DNA of 46,904 nucleotides from an uncultured Ruminococcus sp. (GTDB lineage: Bacteria; Bacillota; Clostridia; Oscillospirales; Acutalibacteraceae). The translations under genes were made by a program, and so were the position numbers. The notes beneath the pieces were generated by a model, which worked only from the letters and a program-made list of their open reading frames with translations, ran no database searches and was not told the origin of the DNA. Positions 10,519 to 17,655 of the stretch are shown here, piece by piece; position 1 is the first letter of the stretch, and each line of letters starts with the position of its first letter. The DNA is taken from positions 1 through 46,904 of the forward strand of contig CACYWT010000044.1 of assembly GCA_902778175.1 (NCBI GenBank). The letters run 5' to 3'.

Positions 10519-11217
10519 TCATGAACAGAACCCATTATCTATATGAAATAATGACTTGAAGCTGCAGATCTTCATTTTTTCCGGAATGTCCGTTTTGTCT
10601 GCGCTGCATACAGCGTATCTGTATCCGTCGTTCAGGAAAAATTCGCGAAAAAAATATTTTCTGCTGTCCAATGTATGTCTGACAGAGATATCATTCTTGT
10701 CAAGAAGAATACAGAAGTCATCGAGCGCAAGCCCGAAACCAAGTCCGGTAGCCTTCATAAAGCTTTCCTTGAGCGTCCAATAGCGGAAGAACAGATCGTT
10801 TCTTTCCGCTCTGTCAGCGCATTTCATCAGGGCTTCGTACTCCTCTGCAAAGAAAAACCTTTTCGCTATCTCCATATCAATATCCGTTATCCGCTCAACA
10901 TCACAGCCGATATCATTATCCGAAACAGCGCAGATGACCTTTGTTCCCGAATGGGAAATATTGAATCTGATATCATTCTCATTTGCAAGCCTCGGCTTTT
11001 TATTGTGTTCTGTCGTAAATGTCAGGTCAGTCACTCCGTGAGATGCAAGAACGTACTCCAGCAGCGCGCCTGCGCCGAGAGAGAGTTTTTTGTCCTTATT
11101 GAACACCATCCGGTCGGTTTTTGCTTTCCTGTCGTATGAAACAACGCTGTATATACAGCGGAACAGTTCCGGATCATCAAGCTCCCTGACATCTGCCGTA
11201 TAAATCTTTATCTGCAT
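10519..11217 (-). CDS. 4'-phosphopantetheinyl transferase, Sfp type
   Basis: A 232-residue enzyme that transfers phosphopantetheine from coenzyme A to the carrier-protein serine, turning apo-NRPS into the active holo form. The family signatures are clear. FNISHSG (residues 85-91) precedes IGCDVERI with the Mg-binding D106 and E108, and WTLKESFMKATG carries W147, K150, E151 and K155. The length matches Sfp-type enzymes rather than the shorter AcpS type used in fatty-acid synthesis. It is first in the operon, 52 bases before the micro-ORF and about 250 before the NRPS, so the carrier domains of the neighbouring synthetase are its obvious substrate. The ATG at 11217 has only a distant AAAGGA upstream, suggesting modest translation. 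Confidence in family is high; dedication to this NRPS is inferred from position. Confidence 0.95.
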   Translation of the reverse strand: MQIKIYTADVRELDDPELFRCIYSVVSYDRKAKTDRMVFNKDKKLSLGAGALLEYVLASHGVTDLTFTTEHNKKPRLANENDIRFNISHSGTKVICAVSDNDIGCDVERITDIDMEIAKRFFFAEEYEALMKCADRAERNDLFFRYWTLKESFMKATGLGFGLALDDFCILLDKNDISVRHTLDSRKYFFREFFLNDGYRYAVCSADKTDIPEKMKICSFKSLFHIDNGFCS

Positions 11218-11330
11218 ATTATTGTCATCAGCAGTCCTTTATCAAAGTATCTCAGACATTCCTTAAAGCCGTTTCAGCGGCGCGTCTTCCGACGGGAACA
11301 TCGTTTATTTTAAACAAAATATACATATCA

Positions 11331-11359
11331 ATTGTATCATTTTTGATAGTATTATGCAA
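11331..11359 (-). promoter_or_regulatory. Sigma-A-like promoter of the NRPS operon
   Basis: Read on the minus strand, TTGCAT and TACAAT are separated by exactly 17 bases. Transcription would begin near 11324, giving a leader of about 107 bases before the phosphopantetheinyl transferase. This is the only good promoter seen upstream of the three-gene operon. Confidence 0.7.
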
Positions 11360-11432
11360 TTATTTTCTGCGCAATTCTTTATATTTTTTCATTTATCTTT
11401 GCGCCTGATACATAATAGATAAGCCTGAAAAA

Positions 11433-11489
11433 TATAACCGCAAAGCAAGCCTACGGCTTGCCTTTGCTTGTTGAAAGCAAAGCTTTTAA
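11433..11489. repeat. Modular hairpin repeat, copy 1 (short form)
   Basis: Shortest of three dispersed copies. It begins TATAACCGCAAAG and ends with the shared hairpin CTTTGCTT-GTTGA-AAGCAAAG followed by CTTTTAA. In between it carries only CAAGCCTACGGCTTG, itself an inverted repeat. It lies in the 567-base gap between the NRPS operon promoter and aroB. Copies 2 and 3 keep both flanks but carry longer, different interiors. Confidence 0.8.
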
Positions 11490-11600
11490 GGCGTTTCCCC
11501 TCATTCATGAAGTCCGATCTGCAATCATAGCATTTCGGGACCGAACATATTATTGAGTTCATAATATAAAGATATATGTAATAATAATAAATATAATGAA

Positions 11601-11644
11601 CCCCGGCGGAGTACACACCGTGATGGCGTTATGCTCTGCCGGGG
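11601..11644. other. GC-rich inverted repeat (CCCCGGC...GCCGGGG)
   Basis: CCCCGGCGGAG pairs with CTCTGCCGGGG across a 22-base loop, with one mismatch. It stands out in AT-rich intergenic DNA. There is no good T-run on the plus side, and a loose T-rich stretch on the minus side. It could be a weak terminator or part of a small RNA. The rest of 11490-11747 shows no gene. Confidence 0.45.
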
Positions 11645-11747
11645 AAGGGAAATTTTGATTCACTTCAATAATTCCTTAGTAGTAATCCACCCCTCGTTTT
11701 ATGCTGACGGCTTTTGCAGCTTGCCGATCCGTAGATCTTTTTATGCA

Positions 11748-11778
11748 GAAAAAAGGACGCCCTGTCAAAGAGCGTCCT
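11748..11778 (-). terminator. Rho-independent terminator of tyrA-aroB
   Basis: On the minus strand AGGACGC pairs with GCGTCCT and is followed by six T residues, only seven bases after the aroB stop codon. Confidence 0.9.
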
Positions 11779-11784
11779 GATTGA

Positions 11785-12837
11785 TTATTCACTGTCAAAA
11801 AATGAACCGATCTCCGCGACAGGGAGTTTATTGATAAAACATTCTCCTATCCTGCTGAGGAAAATAAAGTTCAGGCTGCGGCCTGTGCTTTTTTTATCCC
11901 CTCTTGTTGCGGCAAGTATATCGCTGAGCGGAAATTCCGTTTCTGTCGGCATACCGTTCTTTTTCAGCAGAGCCTCTATCCGCGCAGCGCTGCCGCTTTC
12001 GGTAATACCCTTTTTCTCTGTGATCCTTGTCAGCATCAGCGCGCCGACCGCAACAGCCTGACCGTGAGTAAGCCCCCCGTAATTGCCGAGCTTTTCGATG
12101 GCATGACCGAAGGTATGACCGAAATTGAGGATAGCGCGTTCCCCCGTATCCCTTTCGTCATGCTCGACGACATCACGCTTGATGGACACACATTCATAGA
12201 TTATATCGTCAATGATATCCTCAGCATTTTCTTTTTCAAGCTTTTCAAAAAGGCTGCTGCTGCGTATGCAGCCGTATTTTATTACCTCCCCCATACCGTC
12301 GCTGAAAAAAACAGGCGGCAGGGTATCAAGTGTATCGGGGTCTATCAGAACAGCGCGCGGCTGCCAGAATGCTCCGACAAGGTTTTTTCCGCCCGGAAGG
12401 TCAACTCCTGTTTTTCCTCCTACGGAAGAATCCACCTGCGAAAGCAGGGTAGTCGGTATCTGAACGAAATCTATCCCGCGCAGATAGCTTGCAGCGGCAA
12501 AGCCTGCCATATCTCCTGTGACGCCGCCTCCGAGGGCGACTATTATATCCGAACGGGTCAGATCATGTTCAAAGAAAAAATCATACATCTTTTCGATAGT
12601 TGAAAGACGTTTGCTCTGTTCTCCTGCCGGAAAAACGAAAAGCGATGTTTCAAAGCCGCAGCCGGCGAGAGAATCCGTTACTCTGCGGGCATAGACCGGG
12701 GCAACATTGCTGTCGCTTATGACTACGGCTCTTACCGCGTCCGAAACAGCCCTGACATATTTTCCGGCTTCGGATATGATCCCGTGCTCAATATATATGT
12801 TATAGCTTCTTCCTGTTCTGACTTCTATAGTTTTCAT
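11785..12837 (-). CDS. aroB: 3-dehydroquinate synthase
   Basis: A 350-residue NAD- and metal-dependent cytosolic enzyme. It converts DAHP to 3-dehydroquinate, the second step of the shikimate pathway. The family hallmark GGGVTGDMAGF lies at 103-113 and is followed by PTTLLSQVDSSVGGKTG, the substrate phosphate loop. Metal ligands are expected among E184, the histidines of NFGHTFGHA (H241, H245) and H258. Length is normal. Its ATG overlaps the tyrA stop by four bases (ATGA), so the two are translationally coupled in one aromatic amino acid operon. It is last in that operon, just before a strong terminator. Identification is secure. Confidence 0.98.
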   Translation of the reverse strand: MKTIEVRTGRSYNIYIEHGIISEAGKYVRAVSDAVRAVVISDSNVAPVYARRVTDSLAGCGFETSLFVFPAGEQSKRLSTIEKMYDFFFEHDLTRSDIIVALGGGVTGDMAGFAAASYLRGIDFVQIPTTLLSQVDSSVGGKTGVDLPGGKNLVGAFWQPRAVLIDPDTLDTLPPVFFSDGMGEVIKYGCIRSSSLFEKLEKENAEDIIDDIIYECVSIKRDVVEHDERDTGERAILNFGHTFGHAIEKLGNYGGLTHGQAVAVGALMLTRITEKKGITESGSAARIEALLKKNGMPTETEFPLSDILAATRGDKKSTGRSLNFIFLSRIGECFINKLPVAEIGSFFDSE

Positions 12838-13664
12838 TCACCGAGTTCCTCCTTGATGCTCCTGCTTTTTGCGAGCAAAGCCTGAAGCCTGTCCCTGTCC
12901 GCCGAGAGTATTGAATCCCTTATCTGTGAAAGATTATCTATGAGGATATTTATTTCTTCGGTAAGCGGAGCACTGTTTTCCATAAACAATTCCGTCCACA
13001 GTTCGGAATTGATCTTTGCAACTCTGGAAACATCGCGGTAGCTGCCTGCCGAAAAACCGTCATGCTCCGGACAAACGGGGCTCATGACATATGAGCAGGC
13101 GATAACATGGGGGAGCTGCGAGGTGAATGCGATCATTCTGTCGTGCTTTTCGGGAGTGGTGCGGATAACCTTGCCGAAACCTATTTTTTCTGCAAAGGCT
13201 GCGACCGCATCTGTCTTATCCTCAGGCGCGCCGCAGGGGACGAGAATACAGCTTGCTCCGGAGAAAAGATCAGCGTCGGCGGAAACGAAGCCGTTGGTTT
13301 CCTTGCCTGCCATAGGGTGACAGCCGACGAAGGTAAAGCCGTACTCCGAAGCCAGAGCGGTAAGTTCGGGGCAGATCTCCGATTTGATACCGCAGCTGTC
13401 GATCACGATACAGCTTTCCGGGATAACAGCGGCATTTTCCCTGACAAAGCTTACTGCTGCGGCAGGGAAGGTCCCGAGGATAAGCATATCCGCATTTCTG
13501 AGAGATTCCGGCGAGCCTATTTCATCTATAGCGCCGGATTCCAGAGCCATACGAAGCGGCTGAGGACTTCTGTTAATGCCTATAACATAATGATCCGTAT
13601 ATTTTTTTATTGCTTTTGCGAAGGAGCCGCCGATAATGCCAAGCCCCGAAATTACTATCTTCAT
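12834..13664 (-). CDS. tyrA: Prephenate dehydrogenase
   Basis: A 276-residue oxidoreductase that converts prephenate to 4-hydroxyphenylpyruvate in tyrosine synthesis. The N-terminal Rossmann fold shows GLGIIGGS at 7-14. Downstream are the family blocks VGCHPMAGKE and TSQLPHVIA, whose histidines lie near prephenate. There is no fused chorismate mutase and no C-terminal ACT domain, so feedback control would have to come from elsewhere, for instance from the leader upstream. The ATG at 13664 follows AGGAG. It is first in the tyrA-aroB operon. Confidence 0.95.
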   Translation of the reverse strand: MKIVISGLGIIGGSFAKAIKKYTDHYVIGINRSPQPLRMALESGAIDEIGSPESLRNADMLILGTFPAAAVSFVRENAAVIPESCIVIDSCGIKSEICPELTALASEYGFTFVGCHPMAGKETNGFVSADADLFSGASCILVPCGAPEDKTDAVAAFAEKIGFGKVIRTTPEKHDRMIAFTSQLPHVIACSYVMSPVCPEHDGFSAGSYRDVSRVAKINSELWTELFMENSAPLTEEINILIDNLSQIRDSILSADRDRLQALLAKSRSIKEELGE

Positions 13665-13799
13665 TTTTTCTCCTATCGGTCAATAACAGGGACCCCCTGA
13701 AAACATAACACACAGAATAATAAATGATCAAATGCTCATGAATCAGGTTTTCAGAAGTTCCCGATAATCAAGAAAGCGCTGAGCCATCAGTGTTTCCCG
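13665..13799 (-). promoter_or_regulatory. Structured leader of tyrA-aroB, possible attenuator
   Basis: About 135 bases of untranslated leader. It contains a 14-codon open frame reading MAQRFLDYRELLKT with one Phe and one Tyr. It also has an inverted repeat, CTGAAAAC with GTTTTCAG, about 40 bases apart, whose outer GGGA can pair with TCCC. No recognised riboswitch motif and no T-run are seen, so control by attenuation is only a possibility. Confidence 0.35.
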
Positions 13800-13805
13800 A
13801 AATCA

Positions 13806-13835
13806 ATTATAACACTGCTGCTCACTGTCTGTCAA
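13806..13835 (-). promoter_or_regulatory. Promoter of tyrA-aroB
   Basis: On the minus strand consensus TTGACA and TATAAT boxes are 18 bases apart. They lie between the tocopherol-cyclase-like gene and tyrA, so this operon has its own promoter. Confidence 0.85.
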
Positions 13836-13858
13836 TTCGCAGCATCGGTTTTTAAAGA

Positions 13859-14992
13859 TCATTCATCATATTCCCCGTATTCGCAGCCGATCCTTGTAAC
13901 ATCAATATCGTCGATCAGCTTGTAGCCGCGGTCGGTATGGGAAAAAATGCGCACTCTTCCCTTTCCGTTGCCGCCGTTCCAAAGACGATTGTGTCTTTTG
14001 CTGCCGTCGGGAGCCTCATAATTCACGAGGAGCATATCCTCCTTGCGGCATCTTATTTCCGTGAGCATTGCGTTTTTCGTATTGGACTGGAGTATCTGCC
14101 AGATTATCTCATCTTCGGTTTCGCGGCATCTGAATTTCGTCTTAGGCATCGTCCAGAATTTCGTGAAATTATATTCCAGCTCCGCGCCCTCGTAATAAAA
14201 CGCTCCGAGCAGCTTGTTTTCCAGAGCGAGCGCGCCTATCTTCGGTCTGCCGCCGCCGATATCAAAAACGCTGTTGTTCAGAGTCTTTCCGGTAATGCGG
14301 CTGCGCATCGAGGAGCTTGCGAGCCATATCCAGGGGCTTGTAAAATCCCGTCCCCAGTTTTTGTCCGCATAGCCGAAAGATCCCTCCGGCGTTACCGTAT
14401 ATTCATCATCACCGAATTTCACCGTTCCGGAATAAAGTGTTTTCATTCCCTCGGCGTGCCAGAACATCTCGAACGCTTTAAGCCTTCTGAAAAAGCTGCC
14501 TGCGCCGTAGCCGACATTGAACGCAGTGATCTTCTTCATTTCAAGATCCCACTGGATACTTCCGCTGTCACACATATATTCGGGATGAGAGAGTACCTCC
14601 TCCGGCGTCAGGGAAATACTTCCCCTGAGCTTTTTCTCGCTGCAAAAGCAATCATCAGCCGAAACGCTGAACGGCGCGCCTTTATGGATATCCGCCCCGT
14701 CTATCCCGAAAAAGCGGTGGAGCTGACAATGATCCCTGCCCCAGCATCCGGCCTTGACCATCAGATATGACGGGCGTATTCCCGCCTCCTTATTTTCCGG
14801 CAGCTGACCGAAAACGGGGTCTTTTCCTCCGAGGGCAGGATTGCATATAAAAAATTCAATGAAGAATTGTTTTTCCTCTCCCGTCCTGTTATTTTTCCCG
14901 GTAAAGGAATGCCACCACCAGTCATAGCCTTTTTTTGCGAAACTGCCGTCCAGCATATATATATTTCTTTTTTTATCATGTTTATTGAACAT
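13859..14992 (-). CDS. Tocopherol cyclase-like family protein
   Basis: A 377-residue protein with no signal peptide or membrane segment. It resembles the tocopherol-cyclase-like family seen in Clostridia: an aromatic block GYDWWWHSF near 22-30 and the core GYADKNWGRDFTSPWIW near 207-223. Plant and cyanobacterial homologues cyclise prenylated quinols. An anaerobe without tocopherol synthesis must use the fold differently, perhaps to bind a lipid, so no reaction is assigned. ATG 14992 follows ACGGAG at good spacing. It lies between the tyrA promoter and repeat copy 2 and looks monocistronic. Family is fairly sure; function is unknown. Confidence 0.75.
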   Translation of the reverse strand: MFNKHDKKRNIYMLDGSFAKKGYDWWWHSFTGKNNRTGEEKQFFIEFFICNPALGGKDPVFGQLPENKEAGIRPSYLMVKAGCWGRDHCQLHRFFGIDGADIHKGAPFSVSADDCFCSEKKLRGSISLTPEEVLSHPEYMCDSGSIQWDLEMKKITAFNVGYGAGSFFRRLKAFEMFWHAEGMKTLYSGTVKFGDDEYTVTPEGSFGYADKNWGRDFTSPWIWLASSSMRSRITGKTLNNSVFDIGGGRPKIGALALENKLLGAFYYEGAELEYNFTKFWTMPKTKFRCRETEDEIIWQILQSNTKNAMLTEIRCRKEDMLLVNYEAPDGSKRHNRLWNGGNGKGRVRIFSHTDRGYKLIDDIDVTRIGCEYGEYDE

Positions 14993-15059
14993 AATTATGA
15001 TCTCCGTTCCATATTATTTATCAGAAGATATCAAACAAGAAGCTTCAGCCCCTGCATCT

Positions 15060-15188
15060 GTTATAACCGCAAAGTATGTCCCCCGAGTCTCGCCTGCCGG
15101 CTCGGTCGGTGCTTCTGCCTTTCAGAGGTGTCCACTGGACACCCGCACCCTCTAAGGCGCCTTTGCTTGTTGAAAGCAAAGCTTTTAA
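15060..15188. repeat. Modular hairpin repeat, copy 2
   Basis: Starts GTTATAACCGCAAAGTATGT, shared with copy 3, and ends with the common CTTTGCTT-GTTGA-AAGCAAAG hairpin and CTTTTAA. Its private interior holds a perfect palindrome, GGTGTCCACTGGACACC, and a GC-rich block. It sits between the phosphoribosyltransferase-like and tocopherol-cyclase-like genes. A short open frame through it only reflects the repeat. Confidence 0.8.
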
Positions 15189-15249
15189 TTCTTCTGCGCC
15201 AGAACTGCAATAAGCATTTTAGCATTGTTGTATAATGCCGGAATATCAA

Positions 15250-15282
15250 CACCCGGAGCAAGCCGAAAGTCTTGTCCGGGTG
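15250..15282 (-). terminator. Hairpin downstream of the phosphoribosyltransferase-like gene
   Basis: CACCCGGA pairs with TCCGGGTG about ten bases past the stop codon. The following sequence, TTGATATT, is only weakly T-rich. Confidence 0.55.
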
Positions 15283-15291
15283 GTTATACAT

Positions 15292-15927
15292 TCACAGTGC
15301 GGAATAGCCGTAGCTGTTTACAAGAGCCTCAATTTTTTCTCCCTTTGCGCACATGGGACATTTCTGAGGTTTAAAGCTTTCATAATCCCCCAGGTCATTC
15401 GGGTCAAATACGGAAGTGACCGGGTGGGTATCACATTCGTCCACTGTCGCAAATATTGCGGAAACCCCGACGACTATACCGCCGTAATAATTGACCGCAT
15501 CAATAGCCGCAAGAGCGCTTTTGCCCGTGGTAACGGACGCAGCAAGTATCAGCACGTGTTTTCCTGCGATCATCGGAACGAGGTTATCGCGGAACATCAT
15601 CTGTCCTCCTGAGATAAATTCAGGCGACACGACATAGACCGTCTGATGCGCGTTCATATTCATATAGTGATCTGCGGTCAGTTCCTCGGCAATGCAGGTA
15701 CCGACGACCTCCATACCGTCTATACAGAGAATAGTGTCGATTATTGTATTTGTGCGGTAATTGGAAACAAGCTCCTCTGCGAGCGCCTTAGCCTCAGACA
15801 GTCTCATTTTCTGGAGAGTCACATCTATGAAGTAATTTGTATGGCTGTGCATCGTTGCAAAATGTCCCTTACGCACACGAAGGAACACATCGGTATTTCT
15901 TGTTCTGATCTTAGAAATTTTTGACAT
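15292..15927 (-). CDS. Orotate phosphoribosyltransferase-like protein
   Basis: A 211-residue soluble protein with a type I phosphoribosyltransferase layout. The block LILAASVTTGKSA (126-138) occupies the place of the PRPP-binding loop, normally VLVVDDVxTTGxT. The two acidic residues that usually hold ribose are Ala-Ala here. A C-terminal CPMC pair (C190, C193) resembles half of a metal site. It could act on orotate or another base, or bind nucleotides without full catalysis. ATG follows GGAGGGTGAT. It has its own promoter and no pyr gene beside it. Family is likely; substrate is not assigned. Confidence 0.7.
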   Translation of the reverse strand: MSKISKIRTRNTDVFLRVRKGHFATMHSHTNYFIDVTLQKMRLSEAKALAEELVSNYRTNTIIDTILCIDGMEVVGTCIAEELTADHYMNMNAHQTVYVVSPEFISGGQMMFRDNLVPMIAGKHVLILAASVTTGKSALAAIDAVNYYGGIVVGVSAIFATVDECDTHPVTSVFDPNDLGDYESFKPQKCPMCAKGEKIEALVNSYGYSAL

Positions 15928-15970
15928 ATCATCACCCTCCGGTCAACATAAATTTCATTCGATATTTATA

Positions 15971-15999
15971 ATTTTACTACATTATTACCAAAAAATCAA
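15971..15999 (-). promoter_or_regulatory. Promoter of the phosphoribosyltransferase-like gene
   Basis: Minus-strand TTGATT and TAAAAT boxes with a 17-base spacer, about 44 bases before the start codon. Confidence 0.65.
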
Positions 16000-16035
16000 C
16001 CCCGCAGCCATCGCCGGCACTAATCGCCCGAAAGA

Positions 16036-16067
16036 AAAAACCGCAGTCTTGTCACAGGCTGCGGTTT
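16036..16067 (-). terminator. Terminator of the AIM24/membrane-protein pair
   Basis: On the minus strand AAACCGCAG pairs with CTGCGGTTT and runs into TTTTTT, ten bases past the stop codon at 16078. Confidence 0.9.
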
Positions 16068-16077
16068 TACTGATTCT

Positions 16078-16671
16078 TTATCGGGTTTTCCTCTGGAAGA
16101 ATTTCATTATTGTCTTAGCTTTTCCGTCTTTTGGGGTTTCGGCTGAATATCCGGTCGAGCCTATCTTTATCAGTGCAGACTTGCCGCTATCATTATCCAC
16201 TGCATAAATAGCGGTAGTGCTTTTTGTATCGCCCGCCGCGCCGGTATCTTTCACGAATCCCTTGCTCTTGTCTATTTTCGGAACCATCGAGAGCAGATTG
16301 TCTGCGTCAGCCTTGGAAATGAATGTAACAGTCTTTTCGCTGTCGTATTTTTCCTGTGCTTTATCATAAACGGACTCCGGAGTACTGTCTTTAAGCTCAG
16401 ACCGGCATAAAGTAAAATCATATCTGCCGCCGTTCTTGTTTACAAGATATCCGCTGATATTATTCCCTGAGCCTGTTTCCGTAATGCTTATGAAAGCGAT
16501 CTCCTCCGAATTTTTTCTGCTCTCCTCCTGCGCAGATGCAACGCTTTTTTCCTGATTCTCACTCACCTGACGCTGAAGATCGCTTTTTGTCACGTTAAGC
16601 AGCAAAGCTATAACCACCGCAGCAACAATAAATCCGATTATGACCAGAGCAAGCTGTTTCATTTTGTTCAT
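16078..16671 (-). CDS. Membrane-anchored hypothetical protein
   Basis: A 197-residue protein not recognised as a named family. Residues 6-26 form one hydrophobic helix (LALVIIGFIVAAVVIALLL) after a short positive start, giving an N-in, C-out anchor without a lipobox or clear cleavage site. Next comes a Gln/Glu/Lys/Ser-rich stretch (30-58) likely to be a helical stalk, then a mixed alpha/beta domain of about 130 residues. It has no cysteine pairs or catalytic motif that I can recognise. It starts 34 bases after the AIM24 gene and shares its terminator, so the two are probably co-transcribed. Confidence 0.75.
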   Translation of the reverse strand: MNKMKQLALVIIGFIVAAVVIALLLNVTKSDLQRQVSENQEKSVASAQEESRKNSEEIAFISITETGSGNNISGYLVNKNGGRYDFTLCRSELKDSTPESVYDKAQEKYDSEKTVTFISKADADNLLSMVPKIDKSKGFVKDTGAAGDTKSTTAIYAVDNDSGKSALIKIGSTGYSAETPKDGKAKTIMKFFQRKTR

Positions 16672-16705
16672 TTACCGGAACCTCTTTTCGGAATACATGA
16701 ATTCA

Positions 16706-17377
16706 TCAGTTTGTCGTGCCAATACGCAGCGATGCAGCAACATTATTGATCGGCATTGTCTGGAGAACAAGCTTGCCGGGACCTGTAACTACTGTATTGA
16801 ACAGACCCTCGCCGCCGAATACGGCATTCTTGATACCCGGAACACTTACGATATCCATTTTGCAGGTAGCGGACATAAGAGCTACATAACCTGTATCAAT
16901 TACCATGGACTCTCCTGCGCGAAGATCATATTCCACAGCATAACCGTCGATCTCTACAAATACAACGCCCTGTCCGGACATCTTCTGCATGATGAAGCCT
17001 TCGCCGCCGAAAAAGCCTGCGCCAAGCTTTTTCTGGAAGAATACGGACATATTTACTCCTGCCTCGGATGCAAGGAAGCCCGACTTCTGTACAACGATCT
17101 CATTTCCGGGGGAAATATTATATGCGCGGATCGAACCCGGGAAACTTGATGCAAATGCGATCATTCCGTTACCGCTCTGTGCAGTATAGCGGTTCTGGAA
17201 CATTGCCTCGCCGGAGAACATTCTGCCGAACATTTTGCCCAGACCTCCGCCGACTGTTTCCATCTTCATGTTCGGAGTCATCCAGCACATTGCGCCCTTT
17301 TCGGTTATCATTGATTCTCCCGAATCAAGATGACACTGTACGACCGGAAGTGGTTCTCCTAAAATTTCATATTTCAT
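16706..17377 (-). CDS. AIM24 / TIGR00266 family protein
   Basis: A 223-residue soluble protein made largely of Gly-rich beta strands. It matches the AIM24 family by features such as the SGESMITEKGAMCWM opening, GGLGKMFGRMFSGE, FFGGEGFIMQKMSG and the closing GPGKLVLQT block. Bacterial members form trimeric double-beta-sandwich structures of uncertain role. The yeast homologue is linked to mitochondrial membrane organisation. No catalytic residues are expected. ATG follows AGGAGG at good spacing. It is first in a two-gene unit with a membrane-anchored protein, which hints at a membrane-associated function. Confidence 0.9.
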   Translation of the reverse strand: MKYEILGEPLPVVQCHLDSGESMITEKGAMCWMTPNMKMETVGGGLGKMFGRMFSGEAMFQNRYTAQSGNGMIAFASSFPGSIRAYNISPGNEIVVQKSGFLASEAGVNMSVFFQKKLGAGFFGGEGFIMQKMSGQGVVFVEIDGYAVEYDLRAGESMVIDTGYVALMSATCKMDIVSVPGIKNAVFGGEGLFNTVVTGPGKLVLQTMPINNVAASLRIGTTN

Positions 17378-17606
17378 TATAAAACGCCTCCTGTTTTTTT
17401 ATTGTTCGATTAGAACCACCCTTATTTTACCACACAATGCCGGAGTCAATGTGTATAAAAATTCATAAAATAATTTGGTTATATTTCATAATCAGAAAAA
17501 TCATATTTTCCTCAGATCCATAAGATTAAGGTGAGAATATTTGTAACACTTATCCTATTCATTATTGCATATCAATAATTTTGTGTTCATAATTACAGCC
17601 GGAAAA

Positions 17607-17635
17607 TTGACAATTATAAGTACATATGCTACAAT
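17607..17635 (+). promoter_or_regulatory. Promoter of the zinc-ribbon/LRR gene
   Basis: TTGACA and TACAAT with a 17-base spacer. Transcription would start near 17642, only about 14 bases before the ATG at 17656. This excludes the upstream in-frame ATG at 17626, which lies inside the promoter. Confidence 0.85.
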
Positions 17636-17655
17636 CTATAGAAGGGGGTGAAACT

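Noticed and set aside
11389-11616. A 75-codon minus-strand open frame
   Set aside because: It is built on hairpin repeat copy 1. The same peptide fragment (KSFAFNKQR) appears in a frame through copy 2, so it is repeat-derived, not a gene family.
13937-14770. A 277-codon open frame on the plus strand
   Set aside because: Antisense to the tocopherol-cyclase-like gene, which has a good ribosome site and family motifs.
15061-15291. A 76-codon minus-strand open frame
   Set aside because: It runs through hairpin repeat copy 2 and has no ribosome site.
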